This document shows positions 1-7,856 of a stretch of DNA of 33,972 nucleotides, piece after piece. The stretch is from Candidatus Moraniibacteriota bacterium. GTDB taxonomy: Bacteria; Patescibacteriota; Minisyncoccia; Moranbacterales; UBA1568. The position numbers and the translations under genes were made by a program. Where the stretch lies: contig CAIOMK010000025.1 of assembly GCA_903859375.1 (NCBI GenBank), forward strand, positions 1 to 33,972. Direction: 5' to 3'. Each line of letters opens with the position of its first letter. The stretch's first letter is position 1. The notes below the pieces were generated by a model. It saw nothing but the letters and a program-made list of their open reading frames with translations, ran no database searches and was not told the origin of the DNA.

Positions 1-15
1 CAAAACGTTCCCCAT

Positions 16-260
16 TGTCAGTTGTCAGTTGCAAGTTGTCTGTTCCCCGTTCCCGTTGTAAGTTGTCTGTTCCCCGTTGTCAGTTGTAAGTTGTAAGTTG
101 TCTGTTCCCCGTCCCCCGTTGTCAGTTGTCAGTTGCAAGTTGTCTGTTCCCCGTTCCCGTTGTAAGTTGTCTGTTCCCCGTTGTCAGTTGTAAGTTGTAA
201 GTTGTAAGTTGTCTGTTCCCCGTCCCCCGTTGTAAGTTGTCAGTTGCAGGTTGTAAGTTC
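16..260. repeat. Heptamer tandem repeat with 103/110-base superperiod
   Basis: The stretch is built from seven-base words such as GTTGTAA, GTTGTCA and GTTGCAA, interrupted by TCTGTTCCCCGT blocks. Two higher-order units are visible, about 16-118 and 119-228. They have the same word order, but the second carries one extra GTAAGTT word, so it is 7 bases longer, the signature of slippage or unequal exchange. A degraded third start follows to about 260. No promoter or gene is convincing here: the minus-strand reading frame across it is simply translated repeat. Bases 261-356 hold no gene that I recognise. Confidence 0.9.
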
Positions 261-356
261 CGTCGCGAAAAATGTACCTGACCCCTTTGTTTTGTCCCGC
301 GTGGGGAGTGTTTTTTAAACCGAGGTGATTCTGGATTTTTACCAACGAAATCTTTT

Positions 357-1361
357 TTAGGCCGCCAATTTGAGTCGCGCTTCATACTCCGCATTTTTCG
401 CCGTATCCAGCGATATTAATGAGGCATCCCTTTCGATACCAGCGGCAGCCAATTGTTCTTTCAATGCGATCACTTCCGGATCGCTGTCCACGTTTCTCAT
501 GGAATCAATCTCCGCACGACGGACATTCCCATATTGGGCATAAGTATCGTTATCCACGATACCGTCATTCAACAGCCGAAACACCTGGTCGCTTTTCTCT
601 TCGAACAGGCTCGAAAGGTTTTCCTGACTCAACGGGCTCCCCTCATACGCCTTCACGTCGTTGATCAGCCCCTGAAGCATATCCATCTGTTTCTGTATCG
701 GGTTCTTTCCCTGATCCTGTGATTCCCCCTTGTCCCGCTTTTCCCTTAATGTATTCATCATTATCGCCAAGGGACCATTTTCGGTGTCACGAAAAGCATT
801 GCCCATACCTTTGAAAAAGGCCGAGTATGTCCTTACGGATTCCGATTTCATATTCGGATTACCGTTATACTTCCTTTCCAATTTCTCCTGCATGTCTTGA
901 ATCGTCTTTTCATTCGCGTCAAAAATCGCCTGTCTTTCTGCCAGATCGTTCTTCAACCCCTCATATTGCACCTGCAAGGCCTCGCTCTCGGCCGTCGGTG
1001 CTTCCGCGACCAAAGGACCTCCGCTCTTGATCTGTTCCGCGAGCGAGTCCGCATTCGCCTTATCGGTCGAAACACTCTCATTATCCGCAAGCTGTTGCGC
1101 TTCCCGCTCAGCGGTCTCGTCTACGGTGGGTTCGGCCGACTCAGCCAACTCCGGTTGCTCTGCTGTTACACCCTCGCCAGAAGCCTCTTTCCCTATCTCT
1201 TCTTGCAAAGCTTTCGCCTCTTCGGCAAGTGCGGACAGTTTGTCGAATTCGAAATCATCGGTCGCTTTTTTGATTTCCGCGTTCAAGGCATTCAATCGTT
1301 CCTGCGCCGAAGCCTTCTTCGCTTCCTGTCCCGGCACGGAATCTTCGGGAGAAAAACCCAT
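357..1361 (-). CDS. Hypothetical glutamate/alanine-rich coiled-coil protein
   Basis: This 334-residue protein matches no enzyme family I recognise. It has no signal peptide or membrane segment, so it is probably cytoplasmic. Residues about 17-60 and 125-165 look like amphipathic coiled-coil helices (for example ERLNALNAEIKKA), separated by an acidic, low-complexity Glu/Ala/Ser/Thr linker at about 60-120. The C-terminal half is helical and more ordered, with another heptad-like stretch near the end. A good promoter ends 30 bases upstream of the start, so it is probably transcribed alone and not only as the tail of the gatB operon. The start has no Shine-Dalgarno site. A scaffold or structural role is possible but not shown. 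Confidence 0.75.
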   Translation of the reverse strand: MGFSPEDSVPGQEAKKASAQERLNALNAEIKKATDDFEFDKLSALAEEAKALQEEIGKEASGEGVTAEQPELAESAEPTVDETAEREAQQLADNESVSTDKANADSLAEQIKSGGPLVAEAPTAESEALQVQYEGLKNDLAERQAIFDANEKTIQDMQEKLERKYNGNPNMKSESVRTYSAFFKGMGNAFRDTENGPLAIMMNTLREKRDKGESQDQGKNPIQKQMDMLQGLINDVKAYEGSPLSQENLSSLFEEKSDQVFRLLNDGIVDNDTYAQYGNVRRAEIDSMRNVDSDPEVIALKEQLAAAGIERDASLISLDTAKNAEYEARLKLAA

Positions 1362-1390
1362 ACAAATTCTGTTATTGCTTATATGCAGTC

Positions 1391-1419
1391 ATTATAGAAT
1401 TTTTCCACACGAACACCAA
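1391..1419 (-). promoter_or_regulatory. Promoter of the coiled-coil gene
   Basis: On the minus strand TTGGTG (1414-1419) is separated by exactly 17 bases from a perfect TATAAT (1391-1396). Transcription would begin near 1384, about 23 bases before the ATG at 1361. It lies in the 89-base gap after gatB. Confidence 0.65.
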
Positions 1420-1450
1420 ATGCAAGAATACATGACAACACGACTATTGG

Positions 1451-2929
1451 TTATGATTCCAGCCTTTTCCGAAGTATCTCGGAAACCACCTGCGGATTCG
1501 CCTTACCTTTGGTCTCCTTCATAATCTGACCGATGAGGAATTGAAAAGCGTTCTGTTTGCCGGCACGGAAATCCTCGACAGACTTGGCATTCGCTCCGAG
1601 AACCGTATCGACGATTCCTTCGAGCGCCCCCGTATCACTCACCTGTCCGAGGTTGAGTCGCTCGATGATGTGCGACGGGTCATTGTCCCCACCCAACAAC
1701 ATCTCTGCCAAGACCGCCTGTGCGGCACTCGAATTGATTTTCCCGTCGGCGAGTATCGATATGAATTCGGCATAGTTCTCCGGTGTGATTCCGGACGTGT
1801 CGACAGTCTTCCCGAGATCGGCGAGCCGTTTGCGCAGTTCGGTGACGAGATAGTTCGCAGCGAGTCGGATCGCCTTCTCCGTGTCGGCTCCGAGCTCCTC
1901 CGATTCCTTCTTGGATTCGATCTCACTCACGACCGATTCGAAATAGTTCGCGGTTGGCTTCTCGGCAGTAATCACCGAGACCGCCTCACCGGAGAGACCG
2001 TACTGCTCCGTGAACCGTTTTTCCTTGCCTGCCGGCAGTTCGGGAATGGTCTTTCGAAGTATGTCGAAGTCCGCCTCCGTGAACGAGAATGGCGGGATAT
2101 CCGGCTCTGGGAAATAGCGGTAATCATGCGCCGATTCCTTCTTGCGCTGGGAAACGGTCCCCTGCCGGTTCTCATCCCACCCCCTTGTTTCCTGGGCGAT
2201 AGCACGACCAGCCTCGAGCTCTTCGGTCTGCCGACGGATTTCGAACTCGATCGATTTCTCCACCGCCTTGAACGAATTGATATTCTTCACCTCGACTTTG
2301 GTGCCGGAGAGTTTCTCCGTACCCTCTTCATGAAGCGAGATATTCACCTCGCACCGCATCTGTCCCCTTTCCATGTCGGCGTCGGATATATCGAGGTACC
2401 GGAAAATCTGCCGGAGCTTCTGACAGAACAGACGCGCGTCGGAAGACGATTCGATATCCGGTTCCGTCACGAGCTCCATAAGCGGAACGCCGGCGCGGTT
2501 GAGATCGACGAGCGTGTAGTCGGCTCCGGCCGGATGAGTGAGCTTGCCGGTATCCTCCTCCATGTGGATACGGGTGATGCCGACCGTCTTGCCCTCACGG
2601 ATTTCCAATTCGCCCCGTCCGCAGAACGGCTCGTCGTACTGGGAAATCTGATACCCCTTCGGGAGGTCCGGATAGAAATAGTTCTTGCGGTCGAATTTCG
2701 AATGTGTCGCGAGCGTACAACCGAGAGCGAGTCCCGCACGTTGGACGGATTCGATCGCCTTCCTATTCGGGGTCGGGAGCGCTCCCGGCTGTGCGGTGCA
2801 GACAGGACAGATATGGATATTGGGTTCGGACTCCTGCCCGAGACCGTTCTTGCACGCACAGAACATCTTGGACGCCGTCTTGAGCTCCACATGCACTTCC
2901 ATGCCGATGACCGGGATGAGTTTTTTCAT
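1451..2929 (-). CDS. gatB: Asp-tRNA(Asn)/Glu-tRNA(Gln) amidotransferase subunit B
   Basis: GatB is the tRNA-binding and kinase-like subunit of the GatCAB complex, which converts misacylated Asp-tRNA(Asn) or Glu-tRNA(Gln) to the amide form in the cytoplasm. The 492 residues match the usual length. GMEVHVELKT (9-18) opens the catalytic cradle domain; a Cys cluster (CACK, then CPVC near 41-44) sits where many GatB proteins bind zinc; the conserved block starting KFDRKNYFYPDLPKG lies near residue 78. The C-terminal YqeY-like helical domain ends with the usual FLIGQIMKET...ANP pattern. Its partners gatC and gatA lie together 9.3 kb away at 12.3-14.1 kb. It follows dut after a 70-base gap of repeated words and has no evident Shine-Dalgarno site. 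Confidence 0.97.
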   Translation of the reverse strand: MKKLIPVIGMEVHVELKTASKMFCACKNGLGQESEPNIHICPVCTAQPGALPTPNRKAIESVQRAGLALGCTLATHSKFDRKNYFYPDLPKGYQISQYDEPFCGRGELEIREGKTVGITRIHMEEDTGKLTHPAGADYTLVDLNRAGVPLMELVTEPDIESSSDARLFCQKLRQIFRYLDISDADMERGQMRCEVNISLHEEGTEKLSGTKVEVKNINSFKAVEKSIEFEIRRQTEELEAGRAIAQETRGWDENRQGTVSQRKKESAHDYRYFPEPDIPPFSFTEADFDILRKTIPELPAGKEKRFTEQYGLSGEAVSVITAEKPTANYFESVVSEIESKKESEELGADTEKAIRLAANYLVTELRKRLADLGKTVDTSGITPENYAEFISILADGKINSSAAQAVLAEMLLGGDNDPSHIIERLNLGQVSDTGALEGIVDTVLGANAKSVEDFRAGKQNAFQFLIGQIMKETKGKANPQVVSEILRKRLES

Positions 2930-2999
2930 AGATTCATTGTTTCATTGCTGCATTGTTTCCATCCCCTCGTTGAAAATCATCTGTTATCTGTTACCTGCT
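2930..2999. repeat. Short word-repeat gap between dut and gatB
   Basis: The gap is made of repeated short words (CATTGTTTCATTG, ATCTGTTATCTGTTACCTG). Its style matches the longer word-repeat gap at 4640-4786, which shares CATTG and CTGTT words. No promoter or hairpin is convincing. Confidence 0.6.
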
Positions 3000-3425
3000 T
3001 CATGATTTCCCCGTACTGCCGAATCCGCCGTCTCCACGAATGGTAGCATCAAGTTCCGAAACTTCACAAACGTCCGGAAACATGACCGGCTGAACGAGTA
3101 TCTGAGCGATCCGCTCTCCTGCAGCGACCTCGTATGGGACATCGGACGTATTCAACATGATGACACCCCACTCTCCCCGGTATGAGGCATCGATGACGCC
3201 ACCGAGATTCGTGATCCCGCTCTTCGCCGCGAGTCCCGACCGGTCCCATATGAGCCCGACATGACCCGATGGTATCGCGATGGCGACGCCTGTCCGAGCC
3301 ACTCGCCGTTCCCCCGGACCCACCACGAAACTTTCGAGTGAATACAGGTCCAGTCCCGCATCCCCTTCGTGTGCACGGGTCGGCAACACCGCTTTCGGAT
3401 CAAGTTTTTTCACGTCAAGATTCAT
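3000..3425 (-). CDS. dut: dUTP diphosphatase (dUTPase)
   Basis: This 141-residue protein has all five motifs of the trimeric dUTPase family: DAGLDLYS (22-29), DRSGLAAKSGI (61-71), GGVIDASYRGE (75-85, with the catalytic Asp and sugar-stacking Tyr), GERIAQILVQP (103-113) and the C-terminal lid RGDGGFGSTG (130-139). It hydrolyses dUTP to dUMP and pyrophosphate, keeping uracil out of DNA and supplying dUMP for thymidylate synthesis. Its ATG overlaps the stop of the kinase gene upstream in a four-base ATGA junction, so the two are translationally coupled. It ends in TGA. The neighbouring thymidylate genes fit its role. Confidence 0.97.
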   Translation of the reverse strand: MNLDVKKLDPKAVLPTRAHEGDAGLDLYSLESFVVGPGERRVARTGVAIAIPSGHVGLIWDRSGLAAKSGITNLGGVIDASYRGEWGVIMLNTSDVPYEVAAGERIAQILVQPVMFPDVCEVSELDATIRGDGGFGSTGKS

Positions 3426-4048
3426 ACGATTTCGAAATGCTTGTCGAGTATCGCCCGTATATCCTCCGAGACCGCTTCGATATCACGGTTCGCGTCCACG
3501 CGTTCCCAGCCGTACCGCTCGCCGAGCAGAAAATGAAAGTTCTTGCAGATCGTTATTCGTTCCGATTCCATCTCATTGCGATGATCCTTCTCGACGGCCG
3601 TCAGGAACCGGCTCCCGTGCATCAGGATCTCCACGTCCGGTTTCAACAGATGTCCGTTTATCCGCTCGAGATATTCAAGCTCCCCTCCCCAGGTCAATCC
3701 CCATGCGACACCCGTCCCGACATAGTCTTCCGCGACGATCCACTCTCCCGCATCGAGTCGCTCTTTGAGTGTCGACTCGTAGCGAGCCCGGTTCTCGGCG
3801 TATTTCTCCTGCAACGCATGTGTGGAAAGTTCGTTCCCGGCACGGAATTCCGGATCCCGAAGATACCGGTGGATAAACGGGCCTTCCGGTTCCAGATCGT
3901 ACACCGGGTATTTGAGACGCGACGCGCTCTTTCCCTGCCCACGAAAAAATTCCACAAGCGCTTCCACCTGCGTCGTTTTTCCGATGCCGTTGATCCCGTA
4001 TATGGCGATGAATTTCCCTTTCATAACAAGCGTATTTATTCGATCCAT
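3422..4048 (-). CDS. tmk: Thymidylate kinase-like P-loop kinase
   Basis: The protein resembles bacterial thymidylate kinases, which convert dTMP to dTDP. The N-terminal MKGKFIAIYG leads into P-loop GINGIGKTT, as in the family. The segment AEDYVGTGVAWG occupies the position of the DR(Y/F) motif, but the usual Asp-Arg is Glu-Asp, so the Arg that normally contacts the dTMP phosphate is missing at that site. A possible lid and base-binding region follow. The length (about 200 residues) is normal. I took the ATG at 4048; a TTG at 4054 and an ATG at 4024, which aligns best with the family start, are alternatives. It lies 15 bases after the dNMP kinase gene and overlaps dut. Substrate identity is inferred. 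Confidence 0.82.
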   Translation of the reverse strand: MDRINTLVMKGKFIAIYGINGIGKTTQVEALVEFFRGQGKSASRLKYPVYDLEPEGPFIHRYLRDPEFRAGNELSTHALQEKYAENRARYESTLKERLDAGEWIVAEDYVGTGVAWGLTWGGELEYLERINGHLLKPDVEILMHGSRFLTAVEKDHRNEMESERITICKNFHFLLGERYGWERVDANRDIEAVSEDIRAILDKHFEIV

Positions 4049-4063
4049 CGACAAGTGGTTCTG

Positions 4064-4639
4064 TTACTGATGCGACTCATTCGCCTCCTTCTGCAACTCC
4101 GCGACGATATCGTCCACCTGTGAGTACAGGTCTTCGAGCGACCCGTCATTGTTGATGATGAAGCGCGCCTCGGACCTGAGTGCCGAGATGCCGATCTCCG
4201 TCTCGAGGAGATGATCCTTTTGGAAATCCTCGAAGGTCTTGGTCTCGTCGTCGGCGTTCTGACGACGTCTCACGATACGCTCGTACCGGGTCTTGATATC
4301 GGCCTCGACATACAGGAGCGAGAATTCCGGAAGTTCCTTCACGGCTTCGATATCGGACTGGCGCCGTACGCCGTCGATGACGACGAACGATGGCGGATCG
4401 TTTGCCGCGTCGCTCGCGATACTGTGTGAGAGGATATTGTCCCCGAACTCCGTCCGGATCGCTCCCGAGACACGCGTCAGGTTCTCCCTGGTCTGCGCAA
4501 GATGCAACCGGTCGAGCACATCTCGGAGCGGATCCGAAAGGAAAAAGATCCTGGCGCCGTAGCGGTTCTCGAGATAGTGGGTCACCGTATCCTTTCCCGA
4601 AACGATTTCCCCTGCGATGCCGATGATTATCTTTCTCAT
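4064..4639 (-). CDS. Deoxynucleoside monophosphate kinase-like P-loop protein
   Basis: This 191-residue P-loop kinase begins RKIIIGIAGEIVSGKDT. The Walker A ends GKDT instead of GKS/T, a variant I associate with deoxynucleoside monophosphate kinases of phage origin; archaeal-type adenylate or dephospho-CoA kinase relatives are alternatives. FVVIDGVRR (about 104-112) fits a Walker B-like strand, and the Arg-rich stretch TRYERIVRRRQNADDETKTF fits a lid. Its place between the ThyX-like gene and the thymidylate kinase, in one minus-strand operon, suggests a role in dNMP phosphorylation, possibly covering activity lost from the divergent tmk. The exact substrate cannot be read from sequence. Confidence 0.7.
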   Translation of the reverse strand: MRKIIIGIAGEIVSGKDTVTHYLENRYGARIFFLSDPLRDVLDRLHLAQTRENLTRVSGAIRTEFGDNILSHSIASDAANDPPSFVVIDGVRRQSDIEAVKELPEFSLLYVEADIKTRYERIVRRRQNADDETKTFEDFQKDHLLETEIGISALRSEARFIINNDGSLEDLYSQVDDIVAELQKEANESHQ

Positions 4640-4786
4640 AATTTTTTTATTACATTGTTATATTGCTGAATTGTTTCATTGCTTCCGCTCCCTGTTCCAT
4701 GTTCCCTGTTCAATGTTATCTGTTCACTGTTCAATGCTTCCACTCTCTGTTCCCGTTGTTAGTTGTAAGTTGTAAGTTGTAAGTTG
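4640..4786. repeat. Word-repeat gap, includes heptamers shared with the left-end repeat
   Basis: The gap between the ThyX-like gene and the dNMP kinase gene consists of degenerate words: ATTGTTTCATTGCTTCC, CCCTGTTC, CAATG and ACTGTTC. It ends in three GTTGTAA heptamers (about 4761-4784) identical to those at 16-260. The last repeat runs into the 3' end of the ThyX-like gene. It holds no gene, terminator or promoter that I can support. Confidence 0.75.
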
Positions 4787-6079
4787 TCATTTGACCGAAA
4801 TATCCTGCAGTCCCCGCCGGACGTCCCAATCATCCGGATCAAAGTCGACATACAGCGTCACTTCCGGAAACCGCTTCGATATCTCGTCTCCCATCTTCTG
4901 CGCTATCGGCCGCAGTGTCGGGTGGACGGTCTTCCCGCTCCGCAACTCGACGAGATAGACGAGCCCCGGCAGGTCGAATGTGTATCGGCACGGCATACGG
5001 AATCCCATCGCGATAAGGTACTGCTTCTCTTCGGGTGATGCGTCGATCCCTTCGATTGCCACGGACTGTTCGGCGATGAGCGTTTCCGCGATCACACGCA
5101 AAGCCTCCGGCAATTGGTCGAGGTACCACGGATGGAACCCGTATCCGGTCGTATGCAAAGGCATCTGATGAATACCGACCCGGTGGCGTTGCAGATCGCG
5201 ATAGGAGCCGAAGTCGAGCAGGAAGTCGAACGTGAACGTGCCGAGCGCACGCAGGAATGACGGGAGGTTCGTTTTTGTCGGACGCTTCCCGAGAACATCG
5301 GAAAACGGAAGCAGGGATTCTTTTTCAATGGTCGTTCCCGCGACGAATTCCGCCGGAAACGATGTCGGTGCGAAATAGGTATGTTTCGACAGGATGTCCT
5401 TCCGATAGGATTCCTGTGCCTCGTATGATTTGTGACCGAAACTGTTCGGATATCGCGTTCTCAGGACGTCGAGCATCCCTTCCGCGACCTCGCGGACCTC
5501 GACAAGCGGATGATGCCGGAGTATGGAAAGTTTGTCCCAGGCCTGACGGAGATTCGTGTGCCACGAAAGCTGGGTCGTCGTCCCTGCCGGCAAAAACCCG
5601 CGAAGGATATCGAAGGAACGCGCCTTGATAGCCTTGTCATATACGTTCCCGTTCTCGTCATCTTTTTTCGGAAAGCGTTTTTTCAGATGCTCCTCGACCG
5701 CCGGGCCGGAAGAGACATAGAATTCGTGCCACTTGCGGATGATTTCCTTTGACGCATCCGTCTTGATCGGATCTTCGATTGGCTGACGGCTCATGTCTAT
5801 ATAACGGGTACTCGTTTCCTGTCCGGAATAGAGTGGCCAGTCCTGTATCGCCTTTGCGGCAAGCATGCTCACCCCTTCGGCAAAAAGCGTCGTGCTCCCG
5901 CAGTCGGCGATGGACATATGTCCGTAGCCCACATAGAACCGTTCCATGAACTTTCCCGAGCCGGATTCCCTCACTTTCGCGACATGTTTCTCCACGCTGT
6001 CCGCACTGCGTGAATATAGTGCCTGCATCATCGCCACATCTTCGGGTCCGTATTCGTCGTACAGAAAAATCTTGGGCAT
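4787..6079 (-). CDS. thyX: Duplicated ThyX-like (FAD-dependent thymidylate synthase family) protein
   Basis: The 430 residues look like two ThyX domains in tandem; a typical ThyX has about 220. Half 1 has GYGHMS (51-56), then SGQETSTRY (85-93), matching the S-x-N-E-x-S-x-R-Y part of the ThyX signature, and a later NLR...LRHHPLVEVRE block (176-198) like the family's C-terminal nucleotide site. Half 2 has RDLQRHRVG (294-302), matching the RHR part, and a second LVELRSGKTVHPTLRPIA block (376-393). Neither half keeps the whole signature. ThyX makes dTMP from dUMP with methylenetetrahydrofolate and FAD. The context (dut, tmk, dcd) supports a thymidylate role. Activity, and whether both parts of the signature meet in one site, are inference. 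No Shine-Dalgarno is visible. Confidence 0.8.
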   Translation of the reverse strand: MPKIFLYDEYGPEDVAMMQALYSRSADSVEKHVAKVRESGSGKFMERFYVGYGHMSIADCGSTTLFAEGVSMLAAKAIQDWPLYSGQETSTRYIDMSRQPIEDPIKTDASKEIIRKWHEFYVSSGPAVEEHLKKRFPKKDDENGNVYDKAIKARSFDILRGFLPAGTTTQLSWHTNLRQAWDKLSILRHHPLVEVREVAEGMLDVLRTRYPNSFGHKSYEAQESYRKDILSKHTYFAPTSFPAEFVAGTTIEKESLLPFSDVLGKRPTKTNLPSFLRALGTFTFDFLLDFGSYRDLQRHRVGIHQMPLHTTGYGFHPWYLDQLPEALRVIAETLIAEQSVAIEGIDASPEEKQYLIAMGFRMPCRYTFDLPGLVYLVELRSGKTVHPTLRPIAQKMGDEISKRFPEVTLYVDFDPDDWDVRRGLQDISVK

Positions 6080-6112
6080 TGGTTTGGTATTTCACGATCC
6101 CGAATCTCCATT

Positions 6113-6130
6113 TTCGCATGAATATGCGAA
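6113..6130. promoter_or_regulatory. Palindrome upstream of the ThyX-like gene
   Basis: A perfect 7-base inverted repeat (TTCGCAT, 4-base loop, ATGCGAA) lies 33 bases upstream of the ThyX-like ATG. It could be an operator or a leader hairpin. No promoter with good hexamers is seen beside it. Confidence 0.35.
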
Positions 6131-6192
6131 GGTCGCAAACAGCCCTTCTGAGCGGTACTTTCCCATTTCAGGACCATTTTTCCGATTTCACT

Positions 6193-6223
6193 GAAAAAAC
6201 AAGGCTCCGATAAGCCTCGTTTT
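6193..6223 (-). terminator. Terminator-like hairpin before the ThyX-like gene
   Basis: Read on the minus strand, an 11-base stem with one G-U pair (AAAACGAGGCT / AGCCTTGTTTT) and a 6-base loop ends in a run of Ts. It would be a second stop after the glycosidase-like gene, or the upstream boundary of the thyX-gatB operon. Confidence 0.7.
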
Positions 6224-6348
6224 AGATATTTTCAAAGTTCGACACCACATCAACTCCCTTGTGGCACGCCACAAGGTATCCTCCGACTTGTCATTCCGGA
6301 CGGGTCACGGTCGTTCGGAATCCGACAGCATCAAACACGAGGAGGGAA

Positions 6349-6394
6349 TAAAAAGGGCGGCGTATCATCATGGGTTGATGAGGATACGTCGCCA
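6349..6394 (-). terminator. Terminator of the glycosidase-like gene
   Basis: Just after the stop codon (6402) the minus strand forms a long hairpin, GGCGACGTATC pairing with GATACGCCGCC plus an inner TCAT/ATGA stem, followed by CTTTTTATT. Two further inverted repeats lie between it and the next hairpin (CTTGTGGC/GCCACAAG at about 6255-6272 and ATTCCGGAC/GTTCGGAAT at about 6294-6319). The 322-base gap 6080-6401 holds these structures and no gene. Confidence 0.8.
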
Positions 6395-6401
6395 TATACC
6401 G

Positions 6402-7634
6402 CTACTGATTGAAATAGCTGAGGCCGATGCCGAGCGCATCGTTTTTTTTCGTGAAGGAGAACAGGACGTTCCTGAGCGGATTATTCCGGTCGTTCAGGTC
6501 ACCGTATGACCAATCGATATGTTCGCTGGTCCGTATCTTATCCTCCGCGAACAGGTTGATGGAAACCGTATATCCTTCTCTCTTGAGCTGTCGCGCGTTC
6601 CGGAGAAGCCCGCCCAGTACGATGGCCCGTTCGGCCGGCGTACAAGAGAGAAGCGTGCCTCCCTGATTCATCTTCCCGAACGTTCCGGAGTTTATCCAAA
6701 TCCGGCCGACACCGAGCCACTTCGCAGCGGATGCCGCACGTTCGACATGCAAGAAAGCATCGGGCGACATCGAGACAACGTCCTCGTCACGCTTCCCGGA
6801 CTTCCACGGAAACCCCTGAATACCAAAACTTTCCACAGTCCTCGGGATGATGTCCTGGATGTACGGCAAGAAATCCACATACCGTGCGTTCGCCCATTTC
6901 GTGTCCGACGGGTCATACGATGCGGCGTTCATGAGGATCGTCCCTTTCGCACCGGGATATCTTTCCCGAAGTATCGGGAAGAACCGGTTCACCATGATCG
7001 AGAAATCCCCGGGGAAAAACCCCCTCTTGTCCCATATGGGAGCGTTGATCTCGGGATAGGGAGCCCATTCCCCGATCATCGTCCCGACAACGCCGTTTTC
7101 ATGGAGAAAAGAAAACAGGTCACGGAGAAACGGGTCATATTCCCCCGAAGCGATACCGGCGAGCGGGATGTCTTTCCCGGACTCGGTTTTCGGCTCGAAA
7201 ATGACAATCGGTGTGATACCGAACCGATGGAATTCCTTCAACCTCGGAGCGAGACCGGATGCGATCGACTGCGCCTGTTCCCGACTTTCCGGAAAACCGA
7301 CGAAACACATCACGCGATCCGTCACCAACGAGCCACAGATGTCCTGATATTCCGAGAGACGTCGCAGGCACGGGAGCGTGCCGGTCTCAAGGCCACCGAG
7401 TTTCTTTTTGGTCGAGAAACGTCCGTCCTTTTCTAGGGAGGCGGTTTCCGAGACAGTCACTTCCTCTTCATCAGCCCTCATCCGCAGCTGCCACCAAACG
7501 ACAGCTGAAATGCTTATGCCGATCAGAAGAAATAACATGATGCGTGACCTCGTACGCTTTCCATCAGACCCGTCTTCACAAACGGAATGAAAAATATTCC
7601 GGCGAAAAAACCGGGAGAGCGATTCTTTTCCCAT
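6402..7634 (-). CDS. Membrane-anchored glycosidase-like protein (TIM-barrel type, tentative)
   Basis: The 410 residues begin with a basic cytoplasmic stretch (1-31), one membrane anchor (about 32-50, IMLFLLIGISISAVVWW), an acidic linker, and a large external domain from about 85. That domain alternates strands and helices with phrases typical of sugar-cleaving TIM barrels: GITPIVIFEP, GVVGTMIGEWAPYPEIN (a possible acid/base Glu), KGTILMNAAS, VGRIWINSGTFGK. I cannot assign a glycoside hydrolase family, so substrate and activity are open. It is probably monocistronic, with its own promoter, a strong Shine-Dalgarno (AAGGAGGT, 7 bases before the ATG) and two terminators after it. A surface role in processing polysaccharide is possible. 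Confidence 0.6.
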   Translation of the reverse strand: MGKESLSRFFRRNIFHSVCEDGSDGKRTRSRIMLFLLIGISISAVVWWQLRMRADEEEVTVSETASLEKDGRFSTKKKLGGLETGTLPCLRRLSEYQDICGSLVTDRVMCFVGFPESREQAQSIASGLAPRLKEFHRFGITPIVIFEPKTESGKDIPLAGIASGEYDPFLRDLFSFLHENGVVGTMIGEWAPYPEINAPIWDKRGFFPGDFSIMVNRFFPILRERYPGAKGTILMNAASYDPSDTKWANARYVDFLPYIQDIIPRTVESFGIQGFPWKSGKRDEDVVSMSPDAFLHVERAASAAKWLGVGRIWINSGTFGKMNQGGTLLSCTPAERAIVLGGLLRNARQLKREGYTVSINLFAEDKIRTSEHIDWSYGDLNDRNNPLRNVLFSFTKKNDALGIGLSYFNQ

Positions 7635-7694
7635 TGCAACCTCCTTCTTATTCGTTTCGAGAAAATATGTTTGAAATGTTAACGTTCCGCATAC

Positions 7695-7724
7695 AATATC
7701 TCAGTTCTCTCCTCCTTTTGTCAA
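7695..7724 (-). promoter_or_regulatory. Promoter of the glycosidase-like gene
   Basis: A perfect TTGACA (7719-7724, minus strand) is followed after 18 bases by GATATT (7695-7700). Transcription would begin near 7688, giving a leader of about 54 bases that ends in the AAGGAGGT ribosome site. Confidence 0.5.
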
Positions 7725-7805
7725 TACTGAAAAAAACAAGTGCATTCAAATAAAAAAAGAGGTCTTCAACAAGGTAAGATGAAAGCACCAAGAAGGTTCT
7801 GTATA

Positions 7806-7840
7806 TAAAAAGGGAGTGTCCTTCAAGACGACTCCCTTCC
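7806..7840 (-). terminator. Terminator of the 166-residue orphan gene
   Basis: On the minus strand AAGGGAGT pairs with ACTCCCTT around an 11- to 15-base loop, followed by TTTTTAT. It begins 17 bases after the stop codon at 7857. Confidence 0.8.
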
Positions 7841-7856
7841 TCACTTCCGCAATCAA

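Noticed and set aside
1-260. CRISPR-like array
   Set aside because: Repeats are 7-base words in 103/110-base units with no unique spacers of constant length and no cas genes.
122-394. 90-residue minus-strand open frame
   Set aside because: It is translated heptamer repeat (QLTTGNRQ type) plus overlap with the coiled-coil gene end; no start signal.
1541-3046. 501-residue plus-strand open frame
   Set aside because: It lies antisense to gatB, which has every family motif. The frame is long only because of GC-rich codon use.
3269-4123. 284-residue plus-strand open frame
   Set aside because: Antisense to dut and the tmk-like gene; no family resemblance.
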